NCBI RefSeq assembly: GCF_028769735.1
Contig: NC_088200.1
Span: 66,532,061-66,596,060, forward strand
Length of the DNA: 64,000 nucleotides
Direction: 5' to 3'
Source of the DNA: Zonotrichia leucophrys gambelii
Lineage: Eukaryota; Chordata; Aves; Passeriformes; Passerellidae
Shown: positions 26,601 through 38,430 of the stretch, piece by piece
How the letters are laid out: the number at the start of each line of letters is the position of its first letter
Position numbering within the stretch: the stretch's first letter is position 1
Program-made: the position numbers and the translations under genes
Notes under the pieces: generated by a model
What the model was told of the DNA's origin: nothing
What the model saw: the letters and a program-made list of their open reading frames with translations, nothing else
Databases searched by the model: none

Positions 26601-29600
26601 ATCTTCTGTCAAGTAGACAAAAAAATTACCATTAAACAGTGTGAACTTTCAGAAAAATTACTGTGAACTTTTAGAAATCTGTCCCTTTTAGCAATGAAAA
26701 GTCCTTTAATAACCCCAACAGTAGTTTTACTTTTCCTTCTTACAAATAAAAGAATATTGAGATCAATAGAACAAAAGATAGGACACACATGTTTATAAAC
26801 ACCTGTAAGTTTCCTTTAATCAGTGAACACTTTCTACCCAAAAATGCTTCTAGGTTATGATGGTAAAGACTGGCTGTTTATGTATTAGTGAGCAAAAATT
26901 GTAAAAATAGCTGAAATTACATGATCAGATCTGACTCTTGAGTGATGTCTGAAGGCATTGCTTGGTGATATTAAACGCTGAACTTCTTTCATATCCACCT
27001 TAATTAGTAGCTGCATGACATAAAGTTAAAATACGATTACATTTTCACTCTTAGAGAAAGAAAACACCTCCTGTTCCCATGCATCTGGTGCATCAAACCA
27101 CCTGTTTTATGTGCCTAACTATATTCACAGACTATTATGTGGAATTGCACACATCACACAAATTGCTTAAAATCTGCTCACCATAATTTAGCATGGATTT
27201 GTGTGGACTTGTATTCATAAAACAGACAGAATTTGGTCAGTATTATATTAAAATTTCTACAAACTACTTTCTCTCTCCTGACTTAAGCAGAAAGAAAATC
27301 CATTTGGTTAGCATGTACCTAAAATTATACTACAAAATGCATCTGAACATCCATGCAAATAAATGTTAATGGATTTTGGACCTCCCAGTTATAATAACAA
27401 ACAACAAACTGTAAGATTTCCTCACTTACACGCATTATCCTGAACTGCATATAGGCGTCCTGCAAGCCAGATAAAATAATGTTTTGCAAGATTTGTGCAT
27501 TTTTTCATCTTTCAGACTATCAGGAGAAGTAGTGACATCTTCTGCCAGTAGAATTCCTCAATTCATTGCATATGTTCAAAATGCACATAATACTTCCCAC
27601 CACTGAACTGACAAACATAACAATGAAAGAGGCTTAGTTATAAACTAAATTATAATGCTGTGGGTCTAAATTATCTGCTGTGGGATAAACAAATTTTATT
27701 TAAGTATTTATTAAAAAGTCCAGCAGTAGCCAACCCAGAGCTATCAAAAAACCCAAACCCCATTGGGTTAAACTTACTTATTTCAGAGAAGTAAACCATA
27801 AGAACAGAAGCAGGAATTCAGAAATTAAGAGAAAAGAGATGGTATCATTTACTCAAAACCCAACAGCTGGGTCCCTTTCTACTTTATCCTTTACCATAGA
27901 CATCAAAAAAGCTATTTCAATCTATAACACAGAGAATACTGCAACCTGAACTCTTGCTGTACTCACTTTGCTTGCAGCAAATCTCTAGAACTTCAGAAGG
28001 AAAAGCAATCTTAGAAGCTCATACACAAGATCTGTAAGAACCAACCAAGAGAACACACAATTCCTAATGCACAGTCAAATTTAAAATTAAGTTGCTATAA
28101 CAGAGTTGAGGAAAATATTCAAATGACTGTAATATTAATGTTATTAACATTAATTATGCATGACAGGCAGTACCTTTTTGTCTATAAAGAACACATAGTC
28201 TTCTCTAATATTCAGGATGCAGAAAGAAACCTGCTGAAAATATCTGAATTTTTTGAAAATCAGAAAATGAGAATTCATCCCTTAGAAATTATATTACAAG
28301 CATAATCCACCATACACAACCTAAATTAGGGTTCTCAGGTGGAGCACACATCTTATGAGTCAACTCTCAATAATGACAATCATCCAAAGCATCACACATG
28401 GAGAAATGGGGATTTTTACTCATTCAGACATCTGGTACAAAATCAATACAGCTAAACAAAGACTGTAGAGAAACTTCTTTAAGTAAAGTCATAATTTATC
28501 AATAACTTTCCCCCAGACTGTCAGACAATAATACCAAGAAAAGTGTAGCAGGAAAATATTTCTTTTCTAGATGTACTTCCTAGTGTTGTTCTACACAATA
28601 GGAAAGTTGGTTTAAATGGGGTAAATAGTCATTACTATAAATTTACAACCAGGTAATTTTGAACTTTTCATTCAGGTTTCTGGTTTGACATAGGGTACAA
28701 AAAATAAATTATTCAGAGAGTGCTTTTCAGGCTGTGTGTATAAGGTAAATGACCTCATTCCTCTTGTTGTACTTGCACAGTTCATGGATGCCATGTTTTA
28801 CTTTAATGACTGTATAAACATTCAAAAAGCAGTGTGGAAATTGGCTTCTGGTCTTTTTCACCAATTTGTCATTTTAATGGGATCATAAAAGACCTCATAA
28901 TCTCCGAAAGAATCTCCTTGTGGTAGTAGAAAAATCCCCATTGGTCAGATCATTATAAAAAGACTAACCCTGTGCCCATCCCAAACCCCTCAGCTTGCCT
29001 CTAGAGTAGTCTTTATTTTTGAGCTTTAATGAGATAGTTGAATTTAATTGGTATAAAAAAGATATGGCTAACTGGATGAATTATTTACATGAGCTGAAGC
29101 CAAACTTTTTATGTGTGAAATCTATGCACAAAGGAGCTTTTGCACTGCAGATTTCCAATATCATTTCAGTCTAGATTTTCTGGTTTGCAGTTGGCTATGC
29201 TCAGCAAGGAATTTTTGTCAGTTTCGGACATCCAGCAGCCCCTGCAATTGGCTTTTTTGACCTTCACATAAATTTAAGCATCCTAATAGCCTGCTGCCAG
29301 CAACTGCAGAAAAGAATTCAGTAGCTAATGACTATCGTGACCTCTCTTTTTTCCCAAGGAGCTCCCACATCAGGGCAAGGAGTAAAATCAGAATCCATTA
29401 CCATTAATTAACCCCCAGAAGTGGTGCAGAGAAGTGTTATGGAGGCTGAGTTATCAACTTTCTATCTGCCTTCCAAAACTACTGCACTGCACAAATGTCA
29501 GGTCTTTCACCTAATGACAAAATGAGTGAGAAATCAGAAGGACTGACATAACATTTCCCTTGGAAACAGAGCCTAAAATGTTGCTAATGCAGTAGATAGG

Positions 29601-30423
29601 CCACAAAGCTAAAAGCACAATCCAAATTTATTTCCTTTCTTGATAGAAATTTGAGCAAGAATTTTGAGCAAACCAATCCTAAGCAGTCTTAAAAGATGTT
29701 CTTAACATATATTTTACGACAGTCCTTTTCTCTGAAATTTTTCCAGAGGTGGGTATTCATCATTGGACAAGAAGTCAGATGACGAGAATAATTTCACAGA
29801 ATTTCTAATTCATGTATTCACCTGAAAATTTAAACAGGTTTCTTTCTGATTGAAACACCAAGAATCCACTTGTTATTTTCCAGGCATGATTCTACAAATG
29901 GAAGAACTACAACCAGGTATTGATCAAGATATTATTAAGGGCTGTAGAGACTTTGTATATTCAATGGCAAAGAACTTGACAAGTTCTCTATGTACATGCA
30001 TTTAAAAATAACTGCTATTCATTCAGAGTGGTAATCACACCGTCTCCCACTTATGAATATTTACTTACAGTGACCATTTTCACAAGAACATTTTTCATCC
30101 CTATAGAAAACTAATAAGCACCAAAAATATTGCGACTGAAACATTGCTTGACACTGTTGTCAACGCCATTGAGAGTTTTCTACTGCAGCAGATGCAACAG
30201 AAAATCCAGGTTATTCACTAAGCTCCTCTCCTGCTCTAATTGCTTTGAAAGAAGCAAAATCTGCGAAGAACTGTGTCTGCACTAACTCAGCCATGTAGAG
30301 GCTGCTGCAGTAGTCCTGTGGAGGCCTTGTGAATGAATTCCTCTAAATTTCTCTCAGTAGTACCAAAGAGCTTTCTGTTTATTCTCTCACGCAGTATCAA
30401 AGTCACAGATCCACAACACATGT

Positions 30424-30450
30424 GCACACACACACACACACATACACACA
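30424..30450. repeat. (CA)n microsatellite
   Basis: A CA dinucleotide run of about 27 bp with one interruption (CATA), likely length-polymorphic. Confidence 0.9.
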
Positions 30451-31001
30451 AATATTAAAGCAGTGTGAAAAAAATCCTACTAATGTTTTATTAGCAATCC
30501 CAACAAATTTGCTAATGCTAAAAATATCAAGAAAAAAAGCAAAGAAGAAATTAGAATATTCTTCCTACAGTTGTAATAAACTAAAATACAGAGGTTCATA
30601 AAATTGCTGGAGTGCTTATGAGAAGTGTCAATGAAATGCAAGAAAAATGAAAAAATAATACAAGCCAACAGACACAATTACTTTCCTATTCTGTTTCACA
30701 GCTTGTGGCATCTAAGACAGGCTTTTATTTCAGAAATGGAAGTTAGACCAAGTTGGAAACAAGAACAGATGTATATAATGCAGGCAACTTGAAAAAAGAG
30801 ATAGGAATAAAAACTGGGAAGTCCCTGACAATCTGTATGGTGGAATCTCTATTCAAAATAGTCTTCAGTGGACTGAAAAGGAGACTGTGAAGGTGCCTTA
30901 TATATTTATGCAGTAACAACATCCTTGAGTCTTACATGTTCTAGCTTACTACTCACTTGCTATAAAAACAAAGTCCACCTTCCTACAAAATTACATCAGG
31001 A

Positions 31002-31104
31002 AAAAAACAAACAAACAAACCACCCCCCCTCCAAAAAAAAAAAAAACCAAAAAAAAAAAAAAACCACAAACAAACAACAACAAAAAAACCCAACAAAAAA
31101 AAAA
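31002..31104. repeat. A-rich low-complexity tract
   Basis: About 100 bp of A runs interrupted by C, including AAAC repeats and a short C run (31022-31030). It could be the remains of a retroposon poly-A tail or simple slippage. The matching phenylalanine-rich minus-strand open frames are meaningless. Confidence 0.9.
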
Positions 31105-31394
31105 GAGTGCTTCTTTGTTCATCACTCCAGCAGTGTTCTTCTGACCAAAATACAAGATTATACCCCTGATGTGTTCCTTCAAGATATGACAAAATTGCTC
31201 AAAAAACCCAAAGAACTGAGATATAAACACTGATCAGTTAGGAATGGCCTACTCTTCTTCCCACCACTTACCTGTTTCAATATAGAATAACAAACACCAA
31301 AAACTTATACCCTGGGTTTTGATATGATTATCAGTTTGCACCTGCTGCCTCTTATTACATCAAGGAGGCACCACTTAATTCATCACATAGTTAG

Positions 31395-31745
31395 ATTCAT
31401 AGATAAGATCCACCTGAGCTTTCTCAAGGCTTAGCAGTCCCAGGTCTCCTGCATGCTCCTGTAGCCATCTTGCACTTGATGTGATCCAGGATGTCCATGT
31501 CTTTCTTGCACTGGGAAGCCTAGAGCTGGACTGACAATTTCAGATGTGTCTCACATGTGTCAGAGGGCAAGAAACAGTATTCTCAACCCACCAGCAGGCA
31601 ATGTCATTCCTAATGTAACTCAGGAGACCTCTGGCCTTCTTCGCTAGGAGGGTGCATTCTGGCTCATGGTCCACCAGTTCCCACCAGGACATCACGGTGT
31701 TTTCCTGCCAAGTTGCATTCCACCATGTCAGCTCCAAGCTTTCAG
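31395..31745 (-). mobile_element. Degraded CR1 LINE fragment, minus orientation
   Basis: The + strand shows worn versions of reverse-complement CR1 3' region blocks: TTTCAGATGTGTCTCACATG, GGCCTTCTTCGCTAGGAGG and CTGGCTCATGGTCCACCAG. The overall order matches the CR1 region upstream of the terminal 3' UTR. Divergence is high, so this is an old copy and the ends are approximate. Confidence 0.7.
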
Positions 31746-33634
31746 AATTCAGAAAATTATCTTACTTTCAGTGCTTTCACAGCAAACATTCAACAACAGC
31801 TTTGGCATTGGAAAGACACCAGATTTTCTCCATCACTTTGTGGCTTGAAAGCTCAGTATGTTTAATCTTTGCCAAAGGATCACTTTTTACATATATCACA
31901 TAATGTACTCTCTTGCAAAGACATGGAGTGCTTTTAAATGAAACACTTTTTATGGTTTGTGCTAGTTCAACAACCTTGTAAATTAAAAAGACTCATTAAT
32001 TTTTCATCTGTATTTCTCAACCACACTTTTAAAAATCTTGAAATGCAATTCTGCTAATGGTGCTACAGCTAGAGATTCATTAGTCAGAATTTTCACCACA
32101 GACTCTTGCTCTCAAATTTGCATCATAAAATTATGTTTAGATATTAACATTAGTTTTCTAAGACTAATTGTAAACTAGTTCTAAGCCAGGAGCACACACA
32201 CAAGAAAAAGAACCAAGAAAACACTTGTGTTTGTGTATTTTCCAACTTCAAAGCATAAAGTATCTCAGCTTTCATGTTCCTATAAATTGTATAAAACAAA
32301 AATCAGAGTGTTTCATAAACTACATGTTAAAGAGAAATTACTGAAAATTGTTCTAACTTTCTGCTCATTTTGATGAAAGAAATGATGAAGTTATCCTTGA
32401 GAACTTGATACTACAAATCAGTACTTATTGTTTGGACTCACATGTTTGTAAGTAGAACCTTCTCCCGTCAGGTTGCTACAATCTATTGTATATTAAATAT
32501 ATCCTGAAATTGGCCAGTAATGTACTTTCCAATTCAAAGATGTAACAGATAGTCAGGTGAAGATATATAAGGGCAGTGCTCGAAACATATATGAGACCGT
32601 AAAATGCGTTATGCACCTCATATTGCAACGTTTGCTCCTGTTCTTGGATACGCAAACCTTTTAGAACTTCCATTAGTTCTGTGATTATGCTCATAACCTA
32701 AGTGACAGCAGCTGTTTCTTTAAAGTCAGAAGACCAGTGACAGAAAATTTGAGTGTTCCAAGAACTACTGCGTATAACTAATTACTTTAAGAAAACTTGG
32801 AGTGCATTCCAAACTTTTGTTTATATTTTGCTGATTGTCATGGAGATAAAACATGAATTTTTTTCTAGAAAAAAATCAGTTCACTTTAAGAGTAGGATAT
32901 GAGGAAACAATGCCTTTAAAAAAAACTCGGGTTGAAATGCCACAATCCTTTACACATTATGGTAAAACAACTGTTAATTAGTACCCTGAAAGAAATTCAG
33001 AGAACTTAACATTGTAAAATTTTGTTCTTGTATGTCTTTTATCTTTCTCATATATCTAAACTATTAGTATTAACACTGAACCACGATTCCTATTAATCAC
33101 CACTTAACAGTATTGTGTAAATATGCAATTTTCAAAGTAGTACTCTTTGCACTTTAATAATTTGATTTACGAAACTAAAGCTTTATTTTATAAGTGAGGA
33201 AGCTTCACAGGTCACTTTCTGATCTGTGGAATTTGATGAGTTCCTTGGACTGGACTCCTGAGGGAGGAATCCTACCTGAATTCTACTCAGCTTCAGACTT
33301 GACTCCTAGATCAGCTCCAAAAGGAAAAGAAAATAGAGAGTAACCTTGATCAGTCAGGTGCCCGCTGAAATACGCTCTGAGACTCTTAATTCTTCAGCTG
33401 CTTTTGTCCATGAACCTGATGAAACATGACACTGACTCAAAGGCTTTTAATTACTACAGGGAGCACTCAAGAATCACCTTGCTGTGTCTGGAGTAAATCA
33501 CATCTGTTTATGCTTTCAGACTTAGGTAGACTGTAACTACCAGTTTCTCTCCTGTATTTCTGAGCTTTTCATCACACCTACAATGACACTCACGCTAAGA
33601 CTCATCCTATCTCACTAATTTTTAATTGATGCAC
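31746..33634. other. Intergenic, no gene
   Basis: AT-rich single-copy-looking sequence between a CR1 fragment and LTR copy 3. Nothing further could be supported. Confidence 0.55.
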
Positions 33635-33895
33635 TCTCCTGGTTTGAGAGGAAGTGAGATTTTTGGGATGCTGTGGTCAAACCAATAGGTGCTCAGATTT
33701 GAATATTGGCACCTGGTGTGGCCACTGAGGACGGAGATATGCCTCTGAGAGCACAGGGGGTTAAAATCAGAGAACTCCCAGGAAAGCTTTCGCTTGTGTT
33801 CCAGTGGTGAAACAGATCAGAGCTCCCCAGCCCGGCTGCTGAGGGCTGGGTGAGGGAGGGGAAGCCCCGCGGCCGGGTGAGGTGAGCCAGGGCCT

Positions 33896-34320
33896 GAGGA
33901 TGGAAGGGTGGAGGAGCACCAAGAGGCACCGGGCCCTGAGGATGGAAGGGTGGAGGGGCACCAAGAGGCACCGGGCAGCCAGGCCCTGAGGATGGAAGGG
34001 TGGAGGGGCACCAAGAGGCACCGGGCAGCCAGGCCCTGAGGATGGAAGGGTGGAGGGACACCAAGAGGCACCGGGCCCTGAGGATGGAAGGGTGGAGGGG
34101 CACCAAAAGGCACCGGGCAGCCAGGGCTTGAGGATGGAAGGGTGGAGGAGCACCAAGAGGCACCGGGCCCTGAGGATGGAAGGGTGGAGGGGCACCAAAA
34201 GGCACCGGGCAGCCAGGGCTTGAGGATGGAAGGGTGGAGGGGCACCAAGAGGCACCGGGCAGCCAGGGCTTGAGGATGGAAGGGTGGAGGGGCACCAAGA
34301 GGCACCGGGCAGCCATCCCC
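33896..34320. repeat. GC-rich minisatellite, nine units of 42 or 50 bp
   Basis: The core GAGGATGGAAGGGTGG recurs at 33896, 33938, 33988, 34038, 34080, 34130, 34172, 34222 and 34272. The spacings are 42, 50, 50, 42, 50, 42, 50 and 50 bp. The long form carries an extra segment of about 8 bp around GCAGCCAG that the short form lacks. Units are nearly identical, which points to recent expansion or homogenisation by unequal exchange. The array lies wholly inside LTR copy 3 and copy number is probably polymorphic. Confidence 0.95.
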
Positions 34321-34323
34321 TCC

Positions 34324-34325
<2 letters not shown>

Positions 34326-34373
<48 letters not shown>
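34326..34373. repeat. (AG)n microsatellite inside LTR copy 3
   Basis: An uninterrupted AG dinucleotide run of about 48 bp directly follows the minisatellite. A short interrupted GA stretch sits at the equivalent place in LTR copy 1 (about 3914-3938), so the tract grew from sequence already in the ancestral LTR. Confidence 0.95.
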
Positions 34374-34376
<3 letters not shown>

Positions 34377-35341
34377 TGCCAGCAAGGCAGTGTGGGAGTT
34401 CTGGACAGGCAGAGCCTGAGATTTTTAACCCTTTTCTTGGATGATGGAAACATTTCAAATGCTGATCCTCCTGGAGTGGAATGAGAAGAGAGATAGAGAT
34501 GAGATAAGAGGAAATGGGCCACGAGAGAAATGGAGAAGAATCTTGGGTGAGCAGAGGTGATGGTGTGGCCTTTGGCTGGACTTTTCTTGTATATCCATGG
34601 ACAGAACCTTTTTTTTTCCCCTATGACACAGAGACTGCATTTAGGGGGAGGCAATGGCTTGGAGCCAAGAGAGTGCAGTGATGTTATGTAAAAGAGTGCG
34701 TGAACAGTGATGACAGGTGAGGAGTGTGGTGGTGCCATCCATCTTCGGGGAAGAAGAAGAAGATCTCTGTTCGTGAGACCCTTCAGCCCCAGGGGGCGAA
34801 AGTTGGGGTGGACAGATGTGCCAAAAGTGAAAAACTGTGGGTTTTTTTTGGAACTGGGCAAAGCATCCTTAAAAGGGAAACCCTAGAAGCAGCTCTGGTC
34901 CATGCGCAGAGATGAGAGCACTGAGCATGGAAGGAAGGCGTCACGATGACAAATGTTCTCTCATGGAAGGAAGATGTCACAATGACATGTGACATGGAAA
35001 CACACAAGGTCTCAAATGTGTTTCCTGGGGAATCCTATGGTACAAGTACTCCTTGATGTACTGAGAATAGATAATCTAAAGGGTGGTGATGGACTGAGAG
35101 TTGATAATCTGAGGGATGGATGTATTGGAAATTTTGTGGAGGGAGAAGGAATGTTTTTGGAAGGTTTTCATTCTTTCTGTGTGTTTCTTTTTACATATAG
35201 TTGTAGGTTAATACAGTTTTTCTTCTTCATTCCTAAGTTGGAGCCTGCTTTGCTCTATTCCTGGTCACATCTCACAGCAGACACCAGGGAGCATATATTT
35301 TCATGGGGGCACTGGCATTGCACCAGCATCAAACTGTGACA

Positions 35342-37998
35342 GGCACTTAGGTCAAGAATCTAGTCACCCTAGACTTCTGTTACCCTCAGCAACAAGATCT
35401 TAGATAAGCCTTAACTGTTCTCTGGAAGTATCCTGTGTCTCACTCTAAAGGGAATGGAAGTAATGAACAATTCTGATTTGACTCCTGACTGATAAAACAT
35501 TCTGTTTAAAAGCCTAACACTGGGTCTGACAAACTTTGGCCTTCTGACTTTTCTATATCGAAAATTTATGCTTCCCAAATTTAAATTCTGGAACAAAATA
35601 ATTTCTGAATTGTCAAAGTAAAATTAAATGATGCTTTGTTTTACATTTTCACGTAAATAACTAAAATTATTCTATGAATGTGAAATTCTGTCCATTTTAG
35701 CTGTGTCTCCTTTACTTGTCTGTTCATACCTCTCCATTTGCAGTAATGATTCCATGTTACTTCTGATCCTACTTACTAAAAGTTTCATGCTAAAATTTAT
35801 CCTTTTCTTGGTCACTCATTCTCTGCAGCTTTTTCTTTCCCATACAGGCAGCAGACAGTCCCATTAATCCCATCAGTCACTCCAGTACTATCACACATAC
35901 CCCTTCCCCATCCATTTCTAAGTTCCATCACGCACTTCCAAATTCCTTATCAGGGACTTGGTACAAGGACTCATCCTGCAGCTCTAACTGTAGACACCAC
36001 AGATGTGCACTCCCTGTGCATCTTTTAGTGTGAATTCAAACAACTTCCCTCTGTGTATAAGTCAGACCCACTTCATTCCCAGTACATCTCTTGTTTGAGC
36101 ACCACAACAAAGACCTACCATCCATCTTTTGCTCATGGGATCTCTTCAGAGTGCTTCTGCAGTTTATTTTCAAGTGTTCCTCCTGCAAGGGATCAGAGAC
36201 AGCTTGGTCTTTTGTCTTTTTCTCCCCCTGAATTTCGCTTTTGAGTAGTCTTTTCTGCTATCATAAATTCAGCACTTACCTCTGGACTGAAACATAGAGT
36301 TGTTTTTTTCTACTCCAAACCCACCGACCATGTTGTAACAATTTCTGGATATGAAACGTTTTGAGTTATCCATGACACCTTCATGGGATTTTTTTTTTAA
36401 TTTGCAATAATACTTAGGGAATCTAGCAGGTATTAGGATCCTAGTTTTTACTTAACACTTCATCTGTGTGTAATAAGAGAAAATTTTGGCCTCACACAAC
36501 CAACAACTGAAATAGCCAGCTGAATGACTGGAACTGCTTCTTTAAAAAGAAAAATGTAGAATATAAGAATTATTAAATAATACATTTATGATTGATTGTA
36601 GAAGAAAATGATGTGCTTTATGCACTTAAACATAATATCCCAGGTGGAAGTTCATCACAAAATCTTCTTTTTAAGCTCTGTTTTCATACACTTTAAAATA
36701 ATAATTAAATTCAGAATTTTTTTTTAAATTTAAATTCTCAAGGTGCTGCTGAAGTTGAGTGTATTCTAAGCAGGAAGGAATTTCAATGTTAATTCTGCTT
36801 TCTCAGTAACAGAGGTCTGCTTTCTTAGTGACAAATGATCATAAAGAGATAATTTATGATGTAAATATAGTGAGTTTCACTAAAGTGTGTGTTCTAATGG
36901 GTACATAAGGACAGTAACACATGAAGACTTGTCTTCTGTGTGCATGAAAACTCAAAAGTGAAGAAAGTAATAAGGAAAACACCTGCAATATTAAGAACAA
37001 ATTTTTCTATTCTATCTTAGAAGTCAAAACAACTAATTTCATAGAACCTGTTTATAGAGGACAAAGGTACTTTTTACTGTATATTTTTTCAATAATTTTC
37101 CTATGTAAATAAGAATCCCTCTCTTGGGGAAGAGGCTGGCATCATTTTCCCATCATTTCCCCTACACACAGTCAGCAGCAGGGGCTGCCATCTTGGGAGG
37201 GGGCAGTACCCCAACATTTTGGGATTCTCCTTTTTCCCATGGGGCTCCTGAGATATAGCAATTTTGTGTTAAGTGATTATTTACTAGTTGGTTTACAGTT
37301 TTTTTGCTGTTGATGTTTTGCCTCTTAATAATTGCTATTTTTTAACTTATATCTACTAATATCTGTTCCTTATTGGTGGAAAGGAATTGGTTGAAATTAG
37401 GGGGAGGCAACTCATTTTAATGAGTGTCCACATCTTTAAATTGTCATGACAAAAAGAAAGGGAGCAAGCCTAGAACACATGCCTTAGTATCAGTAAAAAT
37501 AAACTCCTCTGGCAAAAGTCAAAGCAAAAGCTATAGGAAGCACCAAGTTGCAGAAAACCTTCTGTTTTTGTTGTCCTCAGTGCCTAGTTAACATTACTGG
37601 TACATCTTTCTATGAAACTTCTTGAAGTTTAAGTTCAATTCACAAAACATAAAAGATTAATTGAAATTTCTAAAATTTACTTATTGTCATCACGCAAAAC
37701 AAACTTCATACATATTTCATTACATCTGTACTGAGCATACAAATGCAAGTGTCTGCAATAATAATGTATTTCAGTAAGTGTTCCAAAAATATAACTTTTA
37801 TGCATGGCTTCTGGGATCAAGGCCAGTTGTAGCTACAAGATGGTCTACACAGCTGCTACCACATCACATGAACCTGGAGAGTGCCAAGATAAAGGGAGAG
37901 AAATATGACCTAGCAATAACCCCCTCTTTCTTTAAATAGTTTTCCATTTCATCTCCCCTGTGTTGTTCTGCAACATCTTACATCCTACAAATAGAAAC
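35342..37998. other. Intergenic, no gene
   Basis: AT-rich with a C/T-rich part at about 35840-36230 and a G-rich patch at 37125-37215 that contains GCCATCTTG, a YY1-like core (37187-37195). No coding evidence. Confidence 0.5.
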
Positions 37999-38430
37999 AG
38001 AATTGTAGAATACCCTGAGTTGGAAGGGACTCAGCAGGATCACTCAAGTCCAACTCTTGGCCTTGCACAGGCCACCCCAAGAATCACCCCACATATTTTA
38101 GAGCATTGTCCAAACACTTCTCGAGCTTCTCTCAGGCTGGTGCTGTGACCACTTTCCTAGGGAGCCTGTTTGGCCATCTTCTTGGTGAAAACCCCTTTTC
38201 TAATATCCAACCTAAACCTCCCGTGACACGACTTCAGGCCATTCCCTCGGGTCTTGTCCCTGTCACCACAGAGCAGAGATCAGTGCCTGCCCCTCCTCTT
38301 CCTCTCATGAGGAAGTTGTACCTGCAGTGACGTCTCCCCTCAGTGTCCCCTTCTCCAGCCTGAACAGACCAAGGGACCTCAGCTGCTCCCCGTATGGCTT
38401 CCCCCTCTAGGCCCTTCATCATCTTTGCAG
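37999..38430 (-). mobile_element. CR1 LINE 3' end, minus orientation
   Basis: The + strand starts with the tail-derived AGAATTGTAGAATACC and runs through GAGTTGGAAGGGACTC, CACCCCAAGAATCACC, CCTAATATCC-like and CTGAACAGACCAAGGGACC blocks. These follow the order of a reverse-complemented CR1 3' region. It is about 430 bp and less diverged than the other CR1 pieces. It accounts for the GC-rich open frames here. Confidence 0.88.

Larger units (their letters stand above)
23642..31394. other. Intergenic, gene-free, mostly AT-rich
   Basis: The longest stretch without a recognised interspersed repeat. It holds a CT-rich patch (23930-23965), a splice-acceptor-like sequence with a nearby AATAAA (24507-24578), an AT-alternating patch (about 26260-26305), the CA microsatellite and the A-rich tract. 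No open frame looks like a real protein. Confidence 0.5.
33635..35341 (+). mobile_element. Solo LTR of the same family, copy 3, expanded by a minisatellite
   Basis: This copy has the same left end (CTGGTTTGAGAGGAAG) and right end (GCATCAAACTGTGACA) as the other two LTRs and the same internal order of blocks. It is about 1.7 kb because its GC-rich middle contains nine tandem units and a long AG tract, where copy 1 has one unit. The flanks TGCAC (33630-33634) and GGCAC (35342-35346) differ at one base and may be a decayed target-site duplication. The AATAAA seen in copy 2 is altered here. Long minus-strand open frames across the repeats are artefacts of the minisatellite. Confidence 0.82.

Noticed and set aside
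30983..31233. Phenylalanine- and lysine-rich open frames on both strands
   Set aside because: They are translations of the A-rich low-complexity tract.
33767..34861. 364-residue minus-strand open frame with peptide repeats
   Set aside because: It spans the minisatellite inside LTR copy 3, overlaps other open frames in different phases, and has no recognisable domain; it is a product of the repeat composition.
37140..37215. CTCF-like sequence CAGCAGGGGCTGC
   Set aside because: The match to the CTCF consensus lacks a base in the central G run and is too weak to list.
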